DNA from: an uncultured Oscillospiraceae bacterium | GTDB taxonomy: Bacteria > Bacillota > Clostridia > Oscillospirales > Ruminococcaceae | Reading direction: 5' to 3' | DNA: 42,267 nucleotides | Assembly: GCA_934446455.1 (NCBI GenBank) | Contig: CAKSEE010000022.1 | Coordinates: forward strand, 1-42,267 | Shown here: in pieces, positions 15,396-24,451 of the stretch | Layout: each line of letters opens with the position of its first letter | Position numbering within the stretch: position 1 is the first letter of the stretch | Program-made: the position numbers and the translations under genes | Notes under the pieces: model-generated | What the model saw: the letters and a program-made list of their open reading frames with translations, nothing else | What the model was told of the DNA's origin: nothing | The model's database searches: none

Positions 15396-16421
15396 TTACT
15401 GCTCCGCGCCGCTCTGCGCGTCCGCAGCGCCCTCGGCGCCGCTTTCCGCCGCGCTCGAGCTGTCGCCCTTGTCATACACAAAGCTGCTGAAGTCGCCAAG
15501 CGACGGTCCCGCATAGCCCGACGTGGTCGTCTGCGTGTCGGGGAACAGCTCGTTTATCGAGTTTATTATGTTCTGCGCCGAATCGGGCGGAAGCTTTTCG
15601 GTATCCTTGTTTATGCTGTCGGGGTCGTACTGCTCGGTCATTATGCCAAGGTCGTGTTCAAGAATATCCTGAACCACCTTCGGGTCTGTTGTGTCAAGGT
15701 CGCTCTTAATGAACGTAAGTTCCACGCGGCGGTTCTTCGCCCTGCCTTCCTCGGTGGAGTTGTCCTCCAGCGGCCGGTTGGGACCGCAGCCCTTAACAAT
15801 GAACTTCTCCGTCGGCAGGAACGTGCGGTATTCCATGTAGTTCACAACGCTTACCGCTCTGCCTGCGGAAAGCGCCCAGTCGTTCACGGGAGAGATAACG
15901 CCGCCCGCCGTGTGACCGCTCACCGTGCAGGTCTGTATAGCGTCCTGCACCGCCCGCAGCCCCGGGCCTATGTCGCTTATCATCTTTCTGCCCTGCGAGG
16001 TAAGCTCCGAGCTGTTGGGTCGGAAGAACACGCTGTCGCTGAACCTTATAGTAATATGAGCCGCGCCCTGTTCTACAGAAACGCTCTGCTCAAGGTTGTT
16101 TTCGTCTACATAGTTTGACAGGTAAACATACAGCCTGTCAAAGCTCTGCGGGAGTATTCCGTCACCGCCGTCGGTCCTGCGATCGTCGTCGTTTACGCCG
16201 TCGCCTTGCTCTGCGTTGGGGTCAGGCGAGTCAACGTACTCGTTGAGATACTTACCCTTAGAGGTGAACGCCTGATATATGTACTGCCATTTTTGGGAGT
16301 CAATACTTGAGGAAGCGTACAGCATAACGAAGAACGTAAGCAGCAGCGTAACCATGTCCGCATACGTGTTTAGCCAGTCGCTACTGTGGTCCTCCACAGG
16401 CTTTTTTACAAGCTTTGCCAT
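15396..16421 (-). CDS. motB: Flagellar stator protein MotB
   Basis: A 341-residue stator subunit. A single membrane helix (about 21-40) carries the ion-binding Asp22 (TYADMVTLLLTFF); a plug region follows, and an OmpA-like peptidoglycan-binding domain occupies about 125-245. The last 70 or so residues are low-complexity (Ser, Ala, Glu, Gly, Gln), an extension past the usual end. With MotA it forms the torque unit anchored to the cell wall. A promoter of its own lies at 16479-16507, unusual for a gene inside the cluster. GGGGAGG precedes the ATG. Confidence 0.95.
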   Translation of the reverse strand: MAKLVKKPVEDHSSDWLNTYADMVTLLLTFFVMLYASSSIDSQKWQYIYQAFTSKGKYLNEYVDSPDPNAEQGDGVNDDDRRTDGGDGILPQSFDRLYVYLSNYVDENNLEQSVSVEQGAAHITIRFSDSVFFRPNSSELTSQGRKMISDIGPGLRAVQDAIQTCTVSGHTAGGVISPVNDWALSAGRAVSVVNYMEYRTFLPTEKFIVKGCGPNRPLEDNSTEEGRAKNRRVELTFIKSDLDTTDPKVVQDILEHDLGIMTEQYDPDSINKDTEKLPPDSAQNIINSINELFPDTQTTTSGYAGPSLGDFSSFVYDKGDSSSAAESGAEGAADAQSGAEQ

Positions 16422-16478
16422 TGACAGAGATACCTCCCCTCGGGATATTTATGCTTTCAGAATTATCAGCCATCTTAT

Positions 16479-16507
16479 ATTGTACCATATTACGCTGAAA
16501 TTTGCAA
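16479..16507 (-). promoter_or_regulatory. Internal promoter before motB
   Basis: On the minus strand TTGCAA (16507-16502) and TACAAT (16484-16479) are 17 bases apart, within the 123-base AT-rich gap between motA and motB. The -35 element is identical to that of the main fla/che promoter. Confidence 0.7.
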
Positions 16508-16544
16508 ATACTTTTTTGCATTTTTACAAAAAAATCTATTTCCG

Positions 16545-17312
16545 TCAGGAATTCTTCTTGCCCTTCTGAGTCTTCGGGAGCATAAATTCCAGCTTCTCCT
16601 GTATGTATCTCGGGTTAGAGCCTGTCGCTATGGAAAGCACGCCCTCCTCGATTATCTGCATACACAGCAGTTCGGCGTCGTGCGAGTTCTTGAGCGCGGC
16701 GCTTATCGGGGCGAACAGTACGTTTGCAAACAGCGAGCCGTAGAACGTTGTGATAAGCGCCTGCGCCATACCTATTGCAAGCTTGCTCTGGTCCTCGCTC
16801 ATGCCCGCAAGCATGTTTATAAGACCGATAAGCGTACCGAGCATTCCGAATGCGGGGAAGAGCGCAACGCCCTTGTCGAAGAACGCCCTTCCGCCGTCGT
16901 GTCTGTCCACCATAAAGCTTATGGAGTCGTCGAGCATTGCGCGCACCTTGTCGGGGTCGTTGGAGTCTACGATAAGCATAAGGCTCTGCTTCATAAAGGG
17001 GTCCTGGCACTGGTTCGCGCTCTCTTCAAGCGCAAGCAAGCCTCTCGAACGCGCTATCTGCGCGTAGTCAACTATCTCCTGTATATACTTCATGGGGTCG
17101 TACTTCTTGGGGAAGAACGCCATGCCTATACGCTTGGGAACCTTTGCAAGGTAAGAGAACGGGAACGACGCGATAAGGCACGCGAACGTACCGCCGCAGG
17201 TAATTGCAAACGAAGACGGGTCAAGGAACGAACCTAAATCGCCGGAACTGAGAATACCGTAGATTATCAGCGCAAACGCCGACGCCCAGCCGATAATAAG
17301 TGAAAAATTCAA
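16545..17312 (-). CDS. motA: Flagellar stator protein MotA
   Basis: A 255-residue stator subunit with four membrane helices (about 4-24, 33-52, 148-170, 182-202) and a cytoplasmic loop (about 60-145) that contacts FliG. The segments SFAITCGGTFACLIASFP and FPAFGMLGTLIGLINML are typical of the MotA/PomA family. The start appears to be TTG, with GAGGG 7 bases upstream; a nearby ATG is out of frame. The gap before it contains a short GCCCC/GGGGC hairpin. Ion specificity (H+ or Na+) cannot be stated from sequence. Confidence 0.94.
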   Translation of the reverse strand: MNFSLIIGWASAFALIIYGILSSGDLGSFLDPSSFAITCGGTFACLIASFPFSYLAKVPKRIGMAFFPKKYDPMKYIQEIVDYAQIARSRGLLALEESANQCQDPFMKQSLMLIVDSNDPDKVRAMLDDSISFMVDRHDGGRAFFDKGVALFPAFGMLGTLIGLINMLAGMSEDQSKLAIGMAQALITTFYGSLFANVLFAPISAALKNSHDAELLCMQIIEEGVLSIATGSNPRYIQEKLEFMLPKTQKGKKNS

Positions 17313-17414
17313 AACATATCCCTCGCTTTTTATTTTTTATTTCGGAATGCCCCTTGGGGCGCTGCTATCGGCGCGTGCCGTCCGTGACGTGCGCCGCCCT
17401 CGGTGAGGAAGCAG

Positions 17415-17633
17415 TTATGTCAAAGGCTTTTCGCTGCGGTTTCTGAACACCGCCCTGCGGCGCAGCCTGTTGTATTCGATGATTCGTGTGGTTATCTCGT
17501 TCATGCTTTCGCGCACGATGATGCTGTGTCCGTTTGAAAGCATTATCACCGTGTCGGGCGTTTCCGAAACGGTTTCTATAAGGTGCTCGTTGAGCAGGAA
17601 TTCCTTCCCGTCGAGCCTTGTAAGTCTGATCAT
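17415..17633 (-). CDS. flbD: Flagellar protein FlbD (SwrD family)
   Basis: A 72-residue protein that starts with the typical MIRLTRLDGKEFLLNEHLIE and keeps the family core TPDTVIMLSNGHSIIV(R/K)E. In Bacillus the homologue (SwrD) raises motor torque and is required for swarming; it is cytoplasmic or membrane-associated. GGAGG precedes the ATG. It lies between flgE and motA, its usual place in clostridia, which supports a link to stator function. Confidence 0.9.
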   Translation of the reverse strand: MIRLTRLDGKEFLLNEHLIETVSETPDTVIMLSNGHSIIVRESMNEITTRIIEYNRLRRRAVFRNRSEKPLT

Positions 17634-17714
17634 ACAATACCTCCTGCGGCTTCATGCTGCGGAGCGAAGCCGCCCCGCAGTATGCCGCTGCCGCCATATG
17701 GCGGAAAAGCGTTA

Positions 17715-19694
17715 TCAGCGCTTGAGGCTCAGAAGCTCCTCAAGCATTGTATCCGATGTTGTGATAACTCTGGAGTTCGCCTGATAGCCTCTCTGTGTGG
17801 TTATCATGTCCGTAAACTCCTGAGAGAGGTCAACGTTCGACATTTCAAGCGCGCCGCTTATTACCTCGCCCGTGCCCGTGCTGCCGGGAATGCCGAGCTT
17901 TGCCGCGCCCGAAGCTACGGTTTCTGCAAAGCTGGTGCCGCCAACTGCAAGCAGACCGTTGGGGTTGTCAAACGTTGCAAGGTCGATTCTGCCGAGCGTT
18001 ATGCGGCCGAGTATCGCGTGCGTACCGATTATCGTACCGTCGTTCTGAATGGTAACGTCCTCAAGGTCCTTTACGGTCTGCGCGGAACCCGTTCTGCCGT
18101 TTGTAAGGTTGAACGTGGAAAGGCTCTTTGCAACAGCCGTGAAGAAGCTGTCCTCGCCGCCGCCGAGCGAAAGCGCGGGGTTGCCCTCGAAGAGCGCCTT
18201 TCTCTGTGCGGCGTTCATGTTTGCAAGACCCGACATACCCGTTATCTGCAGCATCTTCTTCTCGTCGCCGTTTGCAGCCGCGGTAACGGCAGCCTGTATA
18301 TCGGCGAGGGTGGAGTTGTTGCACACGGTGATGGTGAGGTTGTTCTCGTCCCATACCGCCTTGGTGTTGTCATAGCTGCCCGAATATGCAAATGTTATCT
18401 TGTAGTTGTTTGCGTATTCGCCCGCAATCTTCGCGTCTATCGAAACGCCGAGCGAGCCCGCAGCGCCCTCGGGGTTGCCCTTGAGCTCCCATGTCAGGGC
18501 GGCGAATGCGTCGAACGCCGCCTGACGGTTGTCGGGCGTGCCGCCCGCCTCGGGAAGAACGAACGTGGTGCAGGTGAGCTTGGGTACTTCAACGCTGGGC
18601 GTTGCCTCAAGCTTGTCCTGTATGTACTTGGTTATCGCCTTGTTTATCTTCTCGGCGGTAACATTGGGACCAACCTCGATAGTCCATTCGCCCGTAGCGT
18701 TGCCCTCGGGAGAACCGGTTATTTTCACGTCCTCGGTTGCGCTTGAATTGTAGGAGATCGTAACCTTATCGGAACGCGTGTTGTCGGGGCAGGAGAACGC
18801 AATACGCGCGCTCTTGGTCGAGGTCGAGCCGTCGGCGTCGGTGTAGGTGTACTTGGTGTAAGCGTCGCAGGTAGCCGACTTTGTCGTGTACTTCCACGAA
18901 TCAATGGAGTTCTTTGCAATAACTGCCTCGGGCGCGTCGGGAACGGTCTCAAACTCAAAGTTCAGCTCAAGGTCGTCGGGGAGCGTTACGCCGCCCGCCG
19001 TGAGCGCTTCCTTGATGGCGTTCTGGAAGTCCGCCTCGGAGTTGTACTGGTCGTCCATGTTCATAAATATGTTGAGTATTCCGCCCGCATATGTAGCGTA
19101 GGGATACTGGCTGTTGGTAAATGTAACCGACATATCCGAAACATCAGACGGAGCGGACATGGAAACCGTAACGTTTACGCCGTTGATCTTCTTTGTTGCA
19201 GAGGAGGTGTTCGCCTGGGTTTCGGGCAGAACGAAGCGGATTATCTCGCTGCTTGCGGGCTGACCCTCGCTGTCGCCCGATACGCCCAGTACGTGATAGC
19301 CTGAAGCGTTTACAAGGTAGCCCTGGTCGTCAAGGGAGAACGCGCCCGCTCTTGTATAAAGCAGGTTGCCCGAACCGTCCATGAGCTGTATGAAGCCCTC
19401 GCCGTCGATAGCGATATCGTAAATACTGTCTGAGTAGGTGAAGCCCGACTGCGACATATTGGGCGTTGTGGTGTTCATCTTAACGCCGTAGCCTACCTGA
19501 CGGGGGTTTACGCCGCCAAGGGAGGAAGTCGCGCCCGACGGGGTCTTCTGGGTCTGATAGTAAACGTCCGCAAAGGTTACTACGTTGGTTTTATAGCCGA
19601 TAGTGTTGACGTTGGCAATGTTGTTGCCGATAACGTCCATTCTCTTCTGGTGAGTTTTAAGTCCGGACACGCCGGAGTAAAGTGACTTAACCAT
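17715..19694 (-). CDS. flgE: Flagellar hook protein FlgE
   Basis: A 659-residue hook subunit. The N terminus has the axial-protein signature (IGNNIANVNTIGYKTN, about 22-37), the D1 region follows (SIYDIAIDGEGFIQL), and the C terminus ends in SNVDLSQEFTDMITTQRGYQ plus a heptad tail. About 350 residues of extra material (about 170-525) lie between, much longer than the 260-440-residue hooks of many bacteria. They form surface domains and seem to contain two distantly similar units. The protein is exported through the FlhAB-FliPQR gate and capped by FlgD. GGAGG precedes the ATG. Confidence 0.95.
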   Translation of the reverse strand: MVKSLYSGVSGLKTHQKRMDVIGNNIANVNTIGYKTNVVTFADVYYQTQKTPSGATSSLGGVNPRQVGYGVKMNTTTPNMSQSGFTYSDSIYDIAIDGEGFIQLMDGSGNLLYTRAGAFSLDDQGYLVNASGYHVLGVSGDSEGQPASSEIIRFVLPETQANTSSATKKINGVNVTVSMSAPSDVSDMSVTFTNSQYPYATYAGGILNIFMNMDDQYNSEADFQNAIKEALTAGGVTLPDDLELNFEFETVPDAPEAVIAKNSIDSWKYTTKSATCDAYTKYTYTDADGSTSTKSARIAFSCPDNTRSDKVTISYNSSATEDVKITGSPEGNATGEWTIEVGPNVTAEKINKAITKYIQDKLEATPSVEVPKLTCTTFVLPEAGGTPDNRQAAFDAFAALTWELKGNPEGAAGSLGVSIDAKIAGEYANNYKITFAYSGSYDNTKAVWDENNLTITVCNNSTLADIQAAVTAAANGDEKKMLQITGMSGLANMNAAQRKALFEGNPALSLGGGEDSFFTAVAKSLSTFNLTNGRTGSAQTVKDLEDVTIQNDGTIIGTHAILGRITLGRIDLATFDNPNGLLAVGGTSFAETVASGAAKLGIPGSTGTGEVISGALEMSNVDLSQEFTDMITTQRGYQANSRVITTSDTMLEELLSLKR

Positions 19695-19776
19695 AAATTG
19701 ACCTCCAGATCGTTCTCACCGCCTGTATCCGCGCCTCATTCACAGCCGCGGAGCAGACTCCGTAAAGGTCCGTCCG

Positions 19777-20181
19777 TTAAATTATGACGGTGGAATCGAT
19801 GTTTGTAAAAATATTTCCTGTCAAATCCTCGTTCGACATGGTGGTGATTACCCTGTTGTTCTTAACGCTCACAACAAACGCCGTTGTGTCTACCAGCACA
19901 AGCGTTTCGCTGCTGCCCTTGTCCGCGGCTATCTCCACTCCCTTGTTGAGCCGCTCAAGAGTATCTCCCTCGGACAGGTCTATGCTGCGCTCCTCAAGCC
20001 GCTGTATCGCGTGCTTTGAGAACTCTACGCCGTGCTTTTCCTCTATCCTTGCGCGAAGCGCTTCGGCAAATCCGCCTTCCTGCTCCTGCGCGGGTGCCGC
20101 CTGCTGTGCCTGGGGTGAAACCGCGCTGCCTGTCGTAACGCTTATCTGACTGCGAAGTGCAAGATATTCGCTTATCAGCAT
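19777..20181 (-). CDS. TIGR02530-type flagellar operon protein
   Basis: A 134-residue protein of the small family found between flgD and flgE in Firmicutes. The conserved core is about residues 45-125: FSKHAIQRLEERSIDLSEGD, then LNKGVEIAADKGSSETLVLV and VVSVKNNRVITTM. Its biochemical role is not established; position and conservation point to hook assembly. The N-terminal 40 residues are Gln/Ala-rich and probably disordered. GGAGG precedes the ATG. Confidence 0.85.
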   Translation of the reverse strand: MLISEYLALRSQISVTTGSAVSPQAQQAAPAQEQEGGFAEALRARIEEKHGVEFSKHAIQRLEERSIDLSEGDTLERLNKGVEIAADKGSSETLVLVDTTAFVVSVKNNRVITTMSNEDLTGNIFTNIDSTVII

Positions 20182-20202
20182 AGTTTTCAGCCTCCGTGCC
20201 TG

Positions 20203-21120
20203 TTAAAGCTCGTCCTGTGTCACGTCCTGCAGATCCTCGGCGTATTCCTCGGTTTCAAGCTCGCTTGTCTGCTCCTCAACGTCCTCGGTCTGTTCGTCAA
20301 GCGAATCCATAAGGTCGTCGAGCATTTCGTCAAGCATATCCTCCGTAACGTCGTCAATGTCGCCTGTCGGCTGCTCGGGCGTCGGTTCTGCGGGGCTTTC
20401 GGTTTCCCCGGTTTTGTCCGAAGCGTCTGTGCCGTCGGGCTTGTCGGTGGAATCGCCGTCGTCGGGTGCCTGCACTGTTGAGTACTTAACCTCAACGATG
20501 TCCGTCAGCTTGTAGGAAATTCCGTTTATTACCGCGCTGATTTCGCCGTTCTTTACCTGAATGGACTCGATTATACCCGTGTCTATGTAGGGCGTACCGT
20601 CCTTGTCAACGCTTACCGTCGCCTGCATTCCCACCATCATGGAAGCGCGGGAAATCCGGTCGCCGAGCGCGCTGCCCGTGGTCACGCCTGCGGAAGTGCC
20701 CGCGGATATCGCGGATATCGCAGAAAGCTCGAACGCGGTGCCGTCGATCGTAACGGTGTACTTGTCGCCGGTTTTGGTAACGGATTCAACCACGCCTGTT
20801 TTCGTAACGAGGTTTCCGCCGTCCATCTTCGTGCCTGTCGCGGTCTTGCCAACGAGGGACGAAGCGTAGTTCGCCATGGAATAGGTACTCGAGTCCTGCG
20901 CATACTGAAGCGAAGTGAACTGCGCCATCTGCGTGATGAACTCGGTATTACTGGTAGGCTCTAGCGGGTCCTGATTCGTCATTTCGGCAACAAGCAGACT
21001 TAAAAACGTTTCTGAGTTTACAAGCTCCTTCGTGGAATCCTTGAACTTATCCGCGTACTTCTTGTAATTCGACTGTATCTGCTGCGACGACGAAAGTATG
21101 TCGGCTATACCGTCTGCCAT
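20203..21120 (-). CDS. flgD: Hook cap protein FlgD
   Basis: A 305-residue hook-capping protein. The N-terminal export and capping segment has the family motif FLSLLVAEMTNQDPLEPTSN (about 39-58) and TEFITQMAQFTSLQ. A beta-rich central domain spans about 90-215. From about 218 onward an 88-residue tail is almost purely Asp, Glu, Thr, Ser, Pro and Gln, which is not part of the usual family architecture. FlgD sits on the growing hook and is shed when the hook is complete. AGGAGG precedes the ATG. Confidence 0.93.
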   Translation of the reverse strand: MADGIADILSSSQQIQSNYKKYADKFKDSTKELVNSETFLSLLVAEMTNQDPLEPTSNTEFITQMAQFTSLQYAQDSSTYSMANYASSLVGKTATGTKMDGGNLVTKTGVVESVTKTGDKYTVTIDGTAFELSAISAISAGTSAGVTTGSALGDRISRASMMVGMQATVSVDKDGTPYIDTGIIESIQVKNGEISAVINGISYKLTDIVEVKYSTVQAPDDGDSTDKPDGTDASDKTGETESPAEPTPEQPTGDIDDVTEDMLDEMLDDLMDSLDEQTEDVEEQTSELETEEYAEDLQDVTQDEL

Positions 21121-21137
21121 ATTTCTCCTCCTTTCTC

Positions 21138-22598
21138 TTACATTGAAGCCATAATTTCCGCAAAGCTGCTGTCCTCCGAGCCTTCCTCGGGCTGCGGGTT
21201 TTCGCTGCGGTAGTAGGGGTTCCTGCTGCTGCCGTTGTAGTCCTGCGCGTAGGTTTCCTGCTGCGACTCGTTCACGGTCTGCCAGTTTTCAAGCCTCATA
21301 CCGTTAGAGCGCAGATTCTCCTGCATAAGCGCGCTGTTCTGCTCCAGAAGCTCGCGCGTTCTGCTGTTTTCAGCCGCTATCGTCACGGAAACCGCCCCGT
21401 CAGCCGCCTTTGTGAGCTTTACGGTTATCTTGCCAAGCTCCTCGGGGTTCAGCGTCATGGTGTATTCCGTTTCGCGCGCGGTGCTCTTAACGGTTTCTAT
21501 GAGCCTTTCGGTCACCTGCTGCGCCACCTCTGCGGGCTTCACCTCAACCGTTCTGCCGTTTTCCGCCCTGAATACCACGGGTGAATCCGTCATAAGCGGT
21601 GCGTCGGTGCGTACTGCGACTTCATCGGGCTTCTTTACAGCGCTTCTGAGCATTTCAAGCTCGTCTGACGCCGCCTTTACCCTGCCCTGACCCGCCTGCG
21701 CGCCAAGCTGCATTTCGGTCTGCGCCGCCTGTTCGGGCGCTTCCTCCTGCGCGGGCTTCACCTCAACAGTAAATTCCGTATTTTTAAGGATATCGGGCTT
21801 TGACTCTGTGCCCTGTGCGGTCTGCACGGGCGCTGACTGCTGTCCCATAAGCCGGCTGCCGCCGTTCTCGGGGCTTTCCTGCTGCTGCGGCGCGCTTAAC
21901 GGTATGCCCGCTGCGGTCGCTTCGGTCTGAACTGCCTGCTGCGGCTTTGCTTCGTTGTGCGCTTGCTGTACGGGCTTATCCTGCGCCGCCTGCATTTCCT
22001 GCGGGAACGCCTGCGCCGCCTGCTCGGGCTGCGCTGTCTGTACAACCCCGGGCTGAACAGATTCGGTATGCTGCTCCGGCTTCGGCTCTGCCGCCTGCAC
22101 CGGCGTCTGCTGCATGGCCTCCGCCTGCTGAACCTGCTGTGCGTTTTCCGTCACGGTCTTTACTATCTCGCCAAGCTCTGCGGTCATGTCCGTGGGCAGG
22201 TCTGCCTGAACGAACGACGCGCTCGCCGTTATCTGCGCGCCTGTCGGCTGCGTTTCGGGCTTTTCGGCTTCGTCCTGTTCCTCGGGCTGCTTTTCGCCGC
22301 GCATTACTGAGAGCGCCTCAATAAGCTTTTTAAGCTCAACCGTCAGCATTTCCTCGGGGATTTCCTCAAGCTTCACCTCGCCGCCCGCTATCATCTCAGC
22401 CAGCTTCCGAGGGTCGTCCGAAAGCTCCTTTACAAGAGCCGCCTGCTTCTCGGGAACCGCCGCCGAACCTGCGTCCGACTGCGCTATAAACCCCGCGAAA
22501 TCCGCCGCCTGCGCTTCCTCTATCCTCTGTGGTAAAGCCGCGTCGGATATCATGAAGTCGCTGCGCATTCCGCAGCCTGCGCTAAGTGATACTGCCAT
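21138..22598 (-). CDS. fliK: Flagellar hook-length control protein FliK
   Basis: A 486-residue protein. A long disordered region rich in Gln, Ala, Pro and Glu (about 90-340) acts as the ruler. A compact C-terminal hook domain (about 375-455) carries TLNPEELGKITVKLTKAADG and NLRSNGMRLENWQTV, typical of FliK. It is exported during hook growth and then acts on FlhB to switch substrate class. AGGAGGTG precedes the ATG. Ruler length should relate to hook length, so this long form pairs with the long FlgE here. The Gln-rich region is evolutionarily loose. Confidence 0.92.
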   Translation of the reverse strand: MAVSLSAGCGMRSDFMISDAALPQRIEEAQAADFAGFIAQSDAGSAAVPEKQAALVKELSDDPRKLAEMIAGGEVKLEEIPEEMLTVELKKLIEALSVMRGEKQPEEQDEAEKPETQPTGAQITASASFVQADLPTDMTAELGEIVKTVTENAQQVQQAEAMQQTPVQAAEPKPEQHTESVQPGVVQTAQPEQAAQAFPQEMQAAQDKPVQQAHNEAKPQQAVQTEATAAGIPLSAPQQQESPENGGSRLMGQQSAPVQTAQGTESKPDILKNTEFTVEVKPAQEEAPEQAAQTEMQLGAQAGQGRVKAASDELEMLRSAVKKPDEVAVRTDAPLMTDSPVVFRAENGRTVEVKPAEVAQQVTERLIETVKSTARETEYTMTLNPEELGKITVKLTKAADGAVSVTIAAENSRTRELLEQNSALMQENLRSNGMRLENWQTVNESQQETYAQDYNGSSRNPYYRSENPQPEEGSEDSSFAEIMASM

Positions 22599-22666
22599 TC
22601 TTTCACCTCCTTACCGTAGAATGTATATATCATGGCTTTTCGCCCTGATACCGCGTTGCAACGCGC

Positions 22667-23125
22667 TCAGACGCCCGCGTGCTGTCCTGCGCGCACGGTC
22701 TGCCCGCTCACGAACTCCTCGATGAAAAGCTCGTTCTCCTTGCCCGCCTTGTGGGCGTATTCCGCGCGCTGCTTTTCCTCCAGCTTTTCAAGGGTCTTTA
22801 CGTCCTTTGTGGCTTCCACCACAACGTCAAGCTGCGCGTTTACCTCCTGCTGCTTCTGCCGCGCCATAAGCTCCATGCGGTGAATCTCCTGCTGTAAGCT
22901 TATGATGTAGCGCTTTCGCAGGGCTATGTCGCCTATCTGCGCGCCGCGGGCGCACACCTGTTCAAGCTCTGCGCTTGCCTGCGCGGTCTTTGCGCGCAGC
23001 TCCTCTGTTCCGTCGTTTATGCGCTTAAGCTCCGCCTGCAGGGCGCTCAGCGTGTTCTTCTGCCTGTCAAGCTCCTGCTCTCTGAAATCCATCAGCTTTT
23101 GCAGAGAAAAGTGAAACTTCTTCAT
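22667..23125 (-). CDS. fliJ: Flagellar export protein FliJ
   Basis: A 152-residue, nearly all-helical protein with heptad repeats, predicted to be an antiparallel coiled coil. It begins MKKFHFSLQKLMDFREQELD, the usual FliJ start. FliJ sits in the centre of the FliI ATPase ring and contacts FlhA to energise export. It follows fliI by 12 bases. AAAGGTGAT precedes the ATG. Confidence 0.92.
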   Translation of the reverse strand: MKKFHFSLQKLMDFREQELDRQKNTLSALQAELKRINDGTEELRAKTAQASAELEQVCARGAQIGDIALRKRYIISLQQEIHRMELMARQKQQEVNAQLDVVVEATKDVKTLEKLEEKQRAEYAHKAGKENELFIEEFVSGQTVRAGQHAGV

Positions 23126-23137
23126 TGCATATCACCT

Positions 23138-24451
23138 TTATTTCTTGTCGCCAACAGCCTCTATAAGCAGCTGTACCGTCTGCCGGAACGTGTAGCTCTC
23201 CCCGACAGCCTGCATAAGGAACTCGTTTATCCTGTCTATCTTGCTTATCGCCTCGTCAAGCGCGGGGTTTGTGCCGTGCTTGTACGCGCCTATTGAGATA
23301 AGGTCGGAATTTGCCGTGTAAAGCGAGAGCAGGTTTCGCAGCTGACCCGCCGCCTTTTTGTGCTCGGGGGTTGCTATCTCCGACATAAGTCGCGAAACGC
23401 TTTCAAGGATATCAATAGCGGGATAGTGGTTCTGCGCCGCTATTTTACGCGAAAGGATTATGTGTCCGTCGATTATGCCACGCACCGTGTCGGCAATGGG
23501 CTCGTTGGTATCGTCGCCCTCGACAAGCACGGTGTAAATGCCCGTTATCGAGCCCTCGGGGAAGTTTCCCGCGCGCTCAAGCAGCTTCGGCATATTGCTG
23601 TATATCGACGGGGTGTAGCCGCGCGCTATCGGCGGCTCGCCGGTGGACAGTCCCACCTCGCGCAGCGCCATGGCGTAACGCGTAAGGCTGTCCATCATCA
23701 GCAGAACGTCCTTGCCCTGCTTCATGAAGTATTCTGCGATAGCCGTAGCGGTAAGCGGGCACTTGCTGCGCATCATCGCGGGCTGGTCTGAAGTTGCCAC
23801 AACCAGCACCGAGCGCGCCATGCCCTCCGGTCCGAGGTCGCGCTCTATAAACTCGCGGACTTCTCTGCCTCGCTCGCCTACGAGCGCTATAACGTTCACG
23901 TCTGCCTTGACTTTTCGCGCTATCATGCCCATAAGCGTGGATTTACCGACGCCCGAGCCCGCGAAAATGCCCATTCTCTGCCCTTTGCCCATGGTGAGCA
24001 TTCCATCGATGGCCTTTACGCCAAGCTCTATCGTTTCGTGTATCGGCGGTCTTGTAAAAGGGTTTACGGGAATGCCCGTTATCGGCACCTCGTCGGTGTA
24101 GTCGATATCCCCGTTGCCGTCAAGCGGCTCGCCCGTGGCGTCTACAATGCGCCCCACAAGCCCCCGGCCCGCGCGGACGTTGAGCTTGTCGCCCGTGTTG
24201 TCAACAATGCTTCCCGGGCCTATGCCCTCGATGTCGGTGTAGGGCATGAGCAGAATGTTGCTCTTGTTGAAGCCCACCACCTCGGCTTTGATATATGATG
24301 TCATGTCCTTCGAGAATATTCTGCACACGTCGCCTATGTTGCACGACGGGCCGCTTGCCTCGATAGTCATGCCGATGATTTTTTCGATTTTACCCATGCA
24401 GCGGAACGTTTCGCTTTTTGCAATGTCGTCACGAAATGCTTTGAGTTCCAC
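23138..24451 (-). CDS. fliI: Flagellar export ATPase FliI
   Basis: A 437-residue F1-beta-like ATPase. An N-terminal barrel domain is followed by the nucleotide-binding core with Walker A AGSGVGKS (164-171), the Walker B region (VLLMMDSLTRYA) and the family signature PSIYSNMPKLLERAG. It forms a hexamer at the export gate and unfolds or releases substrates. The GTG start has GGGGAGGT upstream and overlaps the end of fliH by 23 bases, indicating coupled translation with its regulator. Confidence 0.96.
   Translation of the reverse strand: MELKAFRDDIAKSETFRCMGKIEKIIGMTIEASGPSCNIGDVCRIFSKDMTSYIKAEVVGFNKSNILLMPYTDIEGIGPGSIVDNTGDKLNVRAGRGLVGRIVDATGEPLDGNGDIDYTDEVPITGIPVNPFTRPPIHETIELGVKAIDGMLTMGKGQRMGIFAGSGVGKSTLMGMIARKVKADVNVIALVGERGREVREFIERDLGPEGMARSVLVVATSDQPAMMRSKCPLTATAIAEYFMKQGKDVLLMMDSLTRYAMALREVGLSTGEPPIARGYTPSIYSNMPKLLERAGNFPEGSITGIYTVLVEGDDTNEPIADTVRGIIDGHIILSRKIAAQNHYPAIDILESVSRLMSEIATPEHKKAAGQLRNLLSLYTANSDLISIGAYKHGTNPALDEAISKIDRINEFLMQAVGESYTFRQTVQLLIEAVGDKK

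Noticed and set aside
16455..16500. A sigma-28-type promoter (GCTGATAA) before motB
   Set aside because: The upstream half does not match TAAA at the required spacing, while a good sigma-A-type promoter is present.
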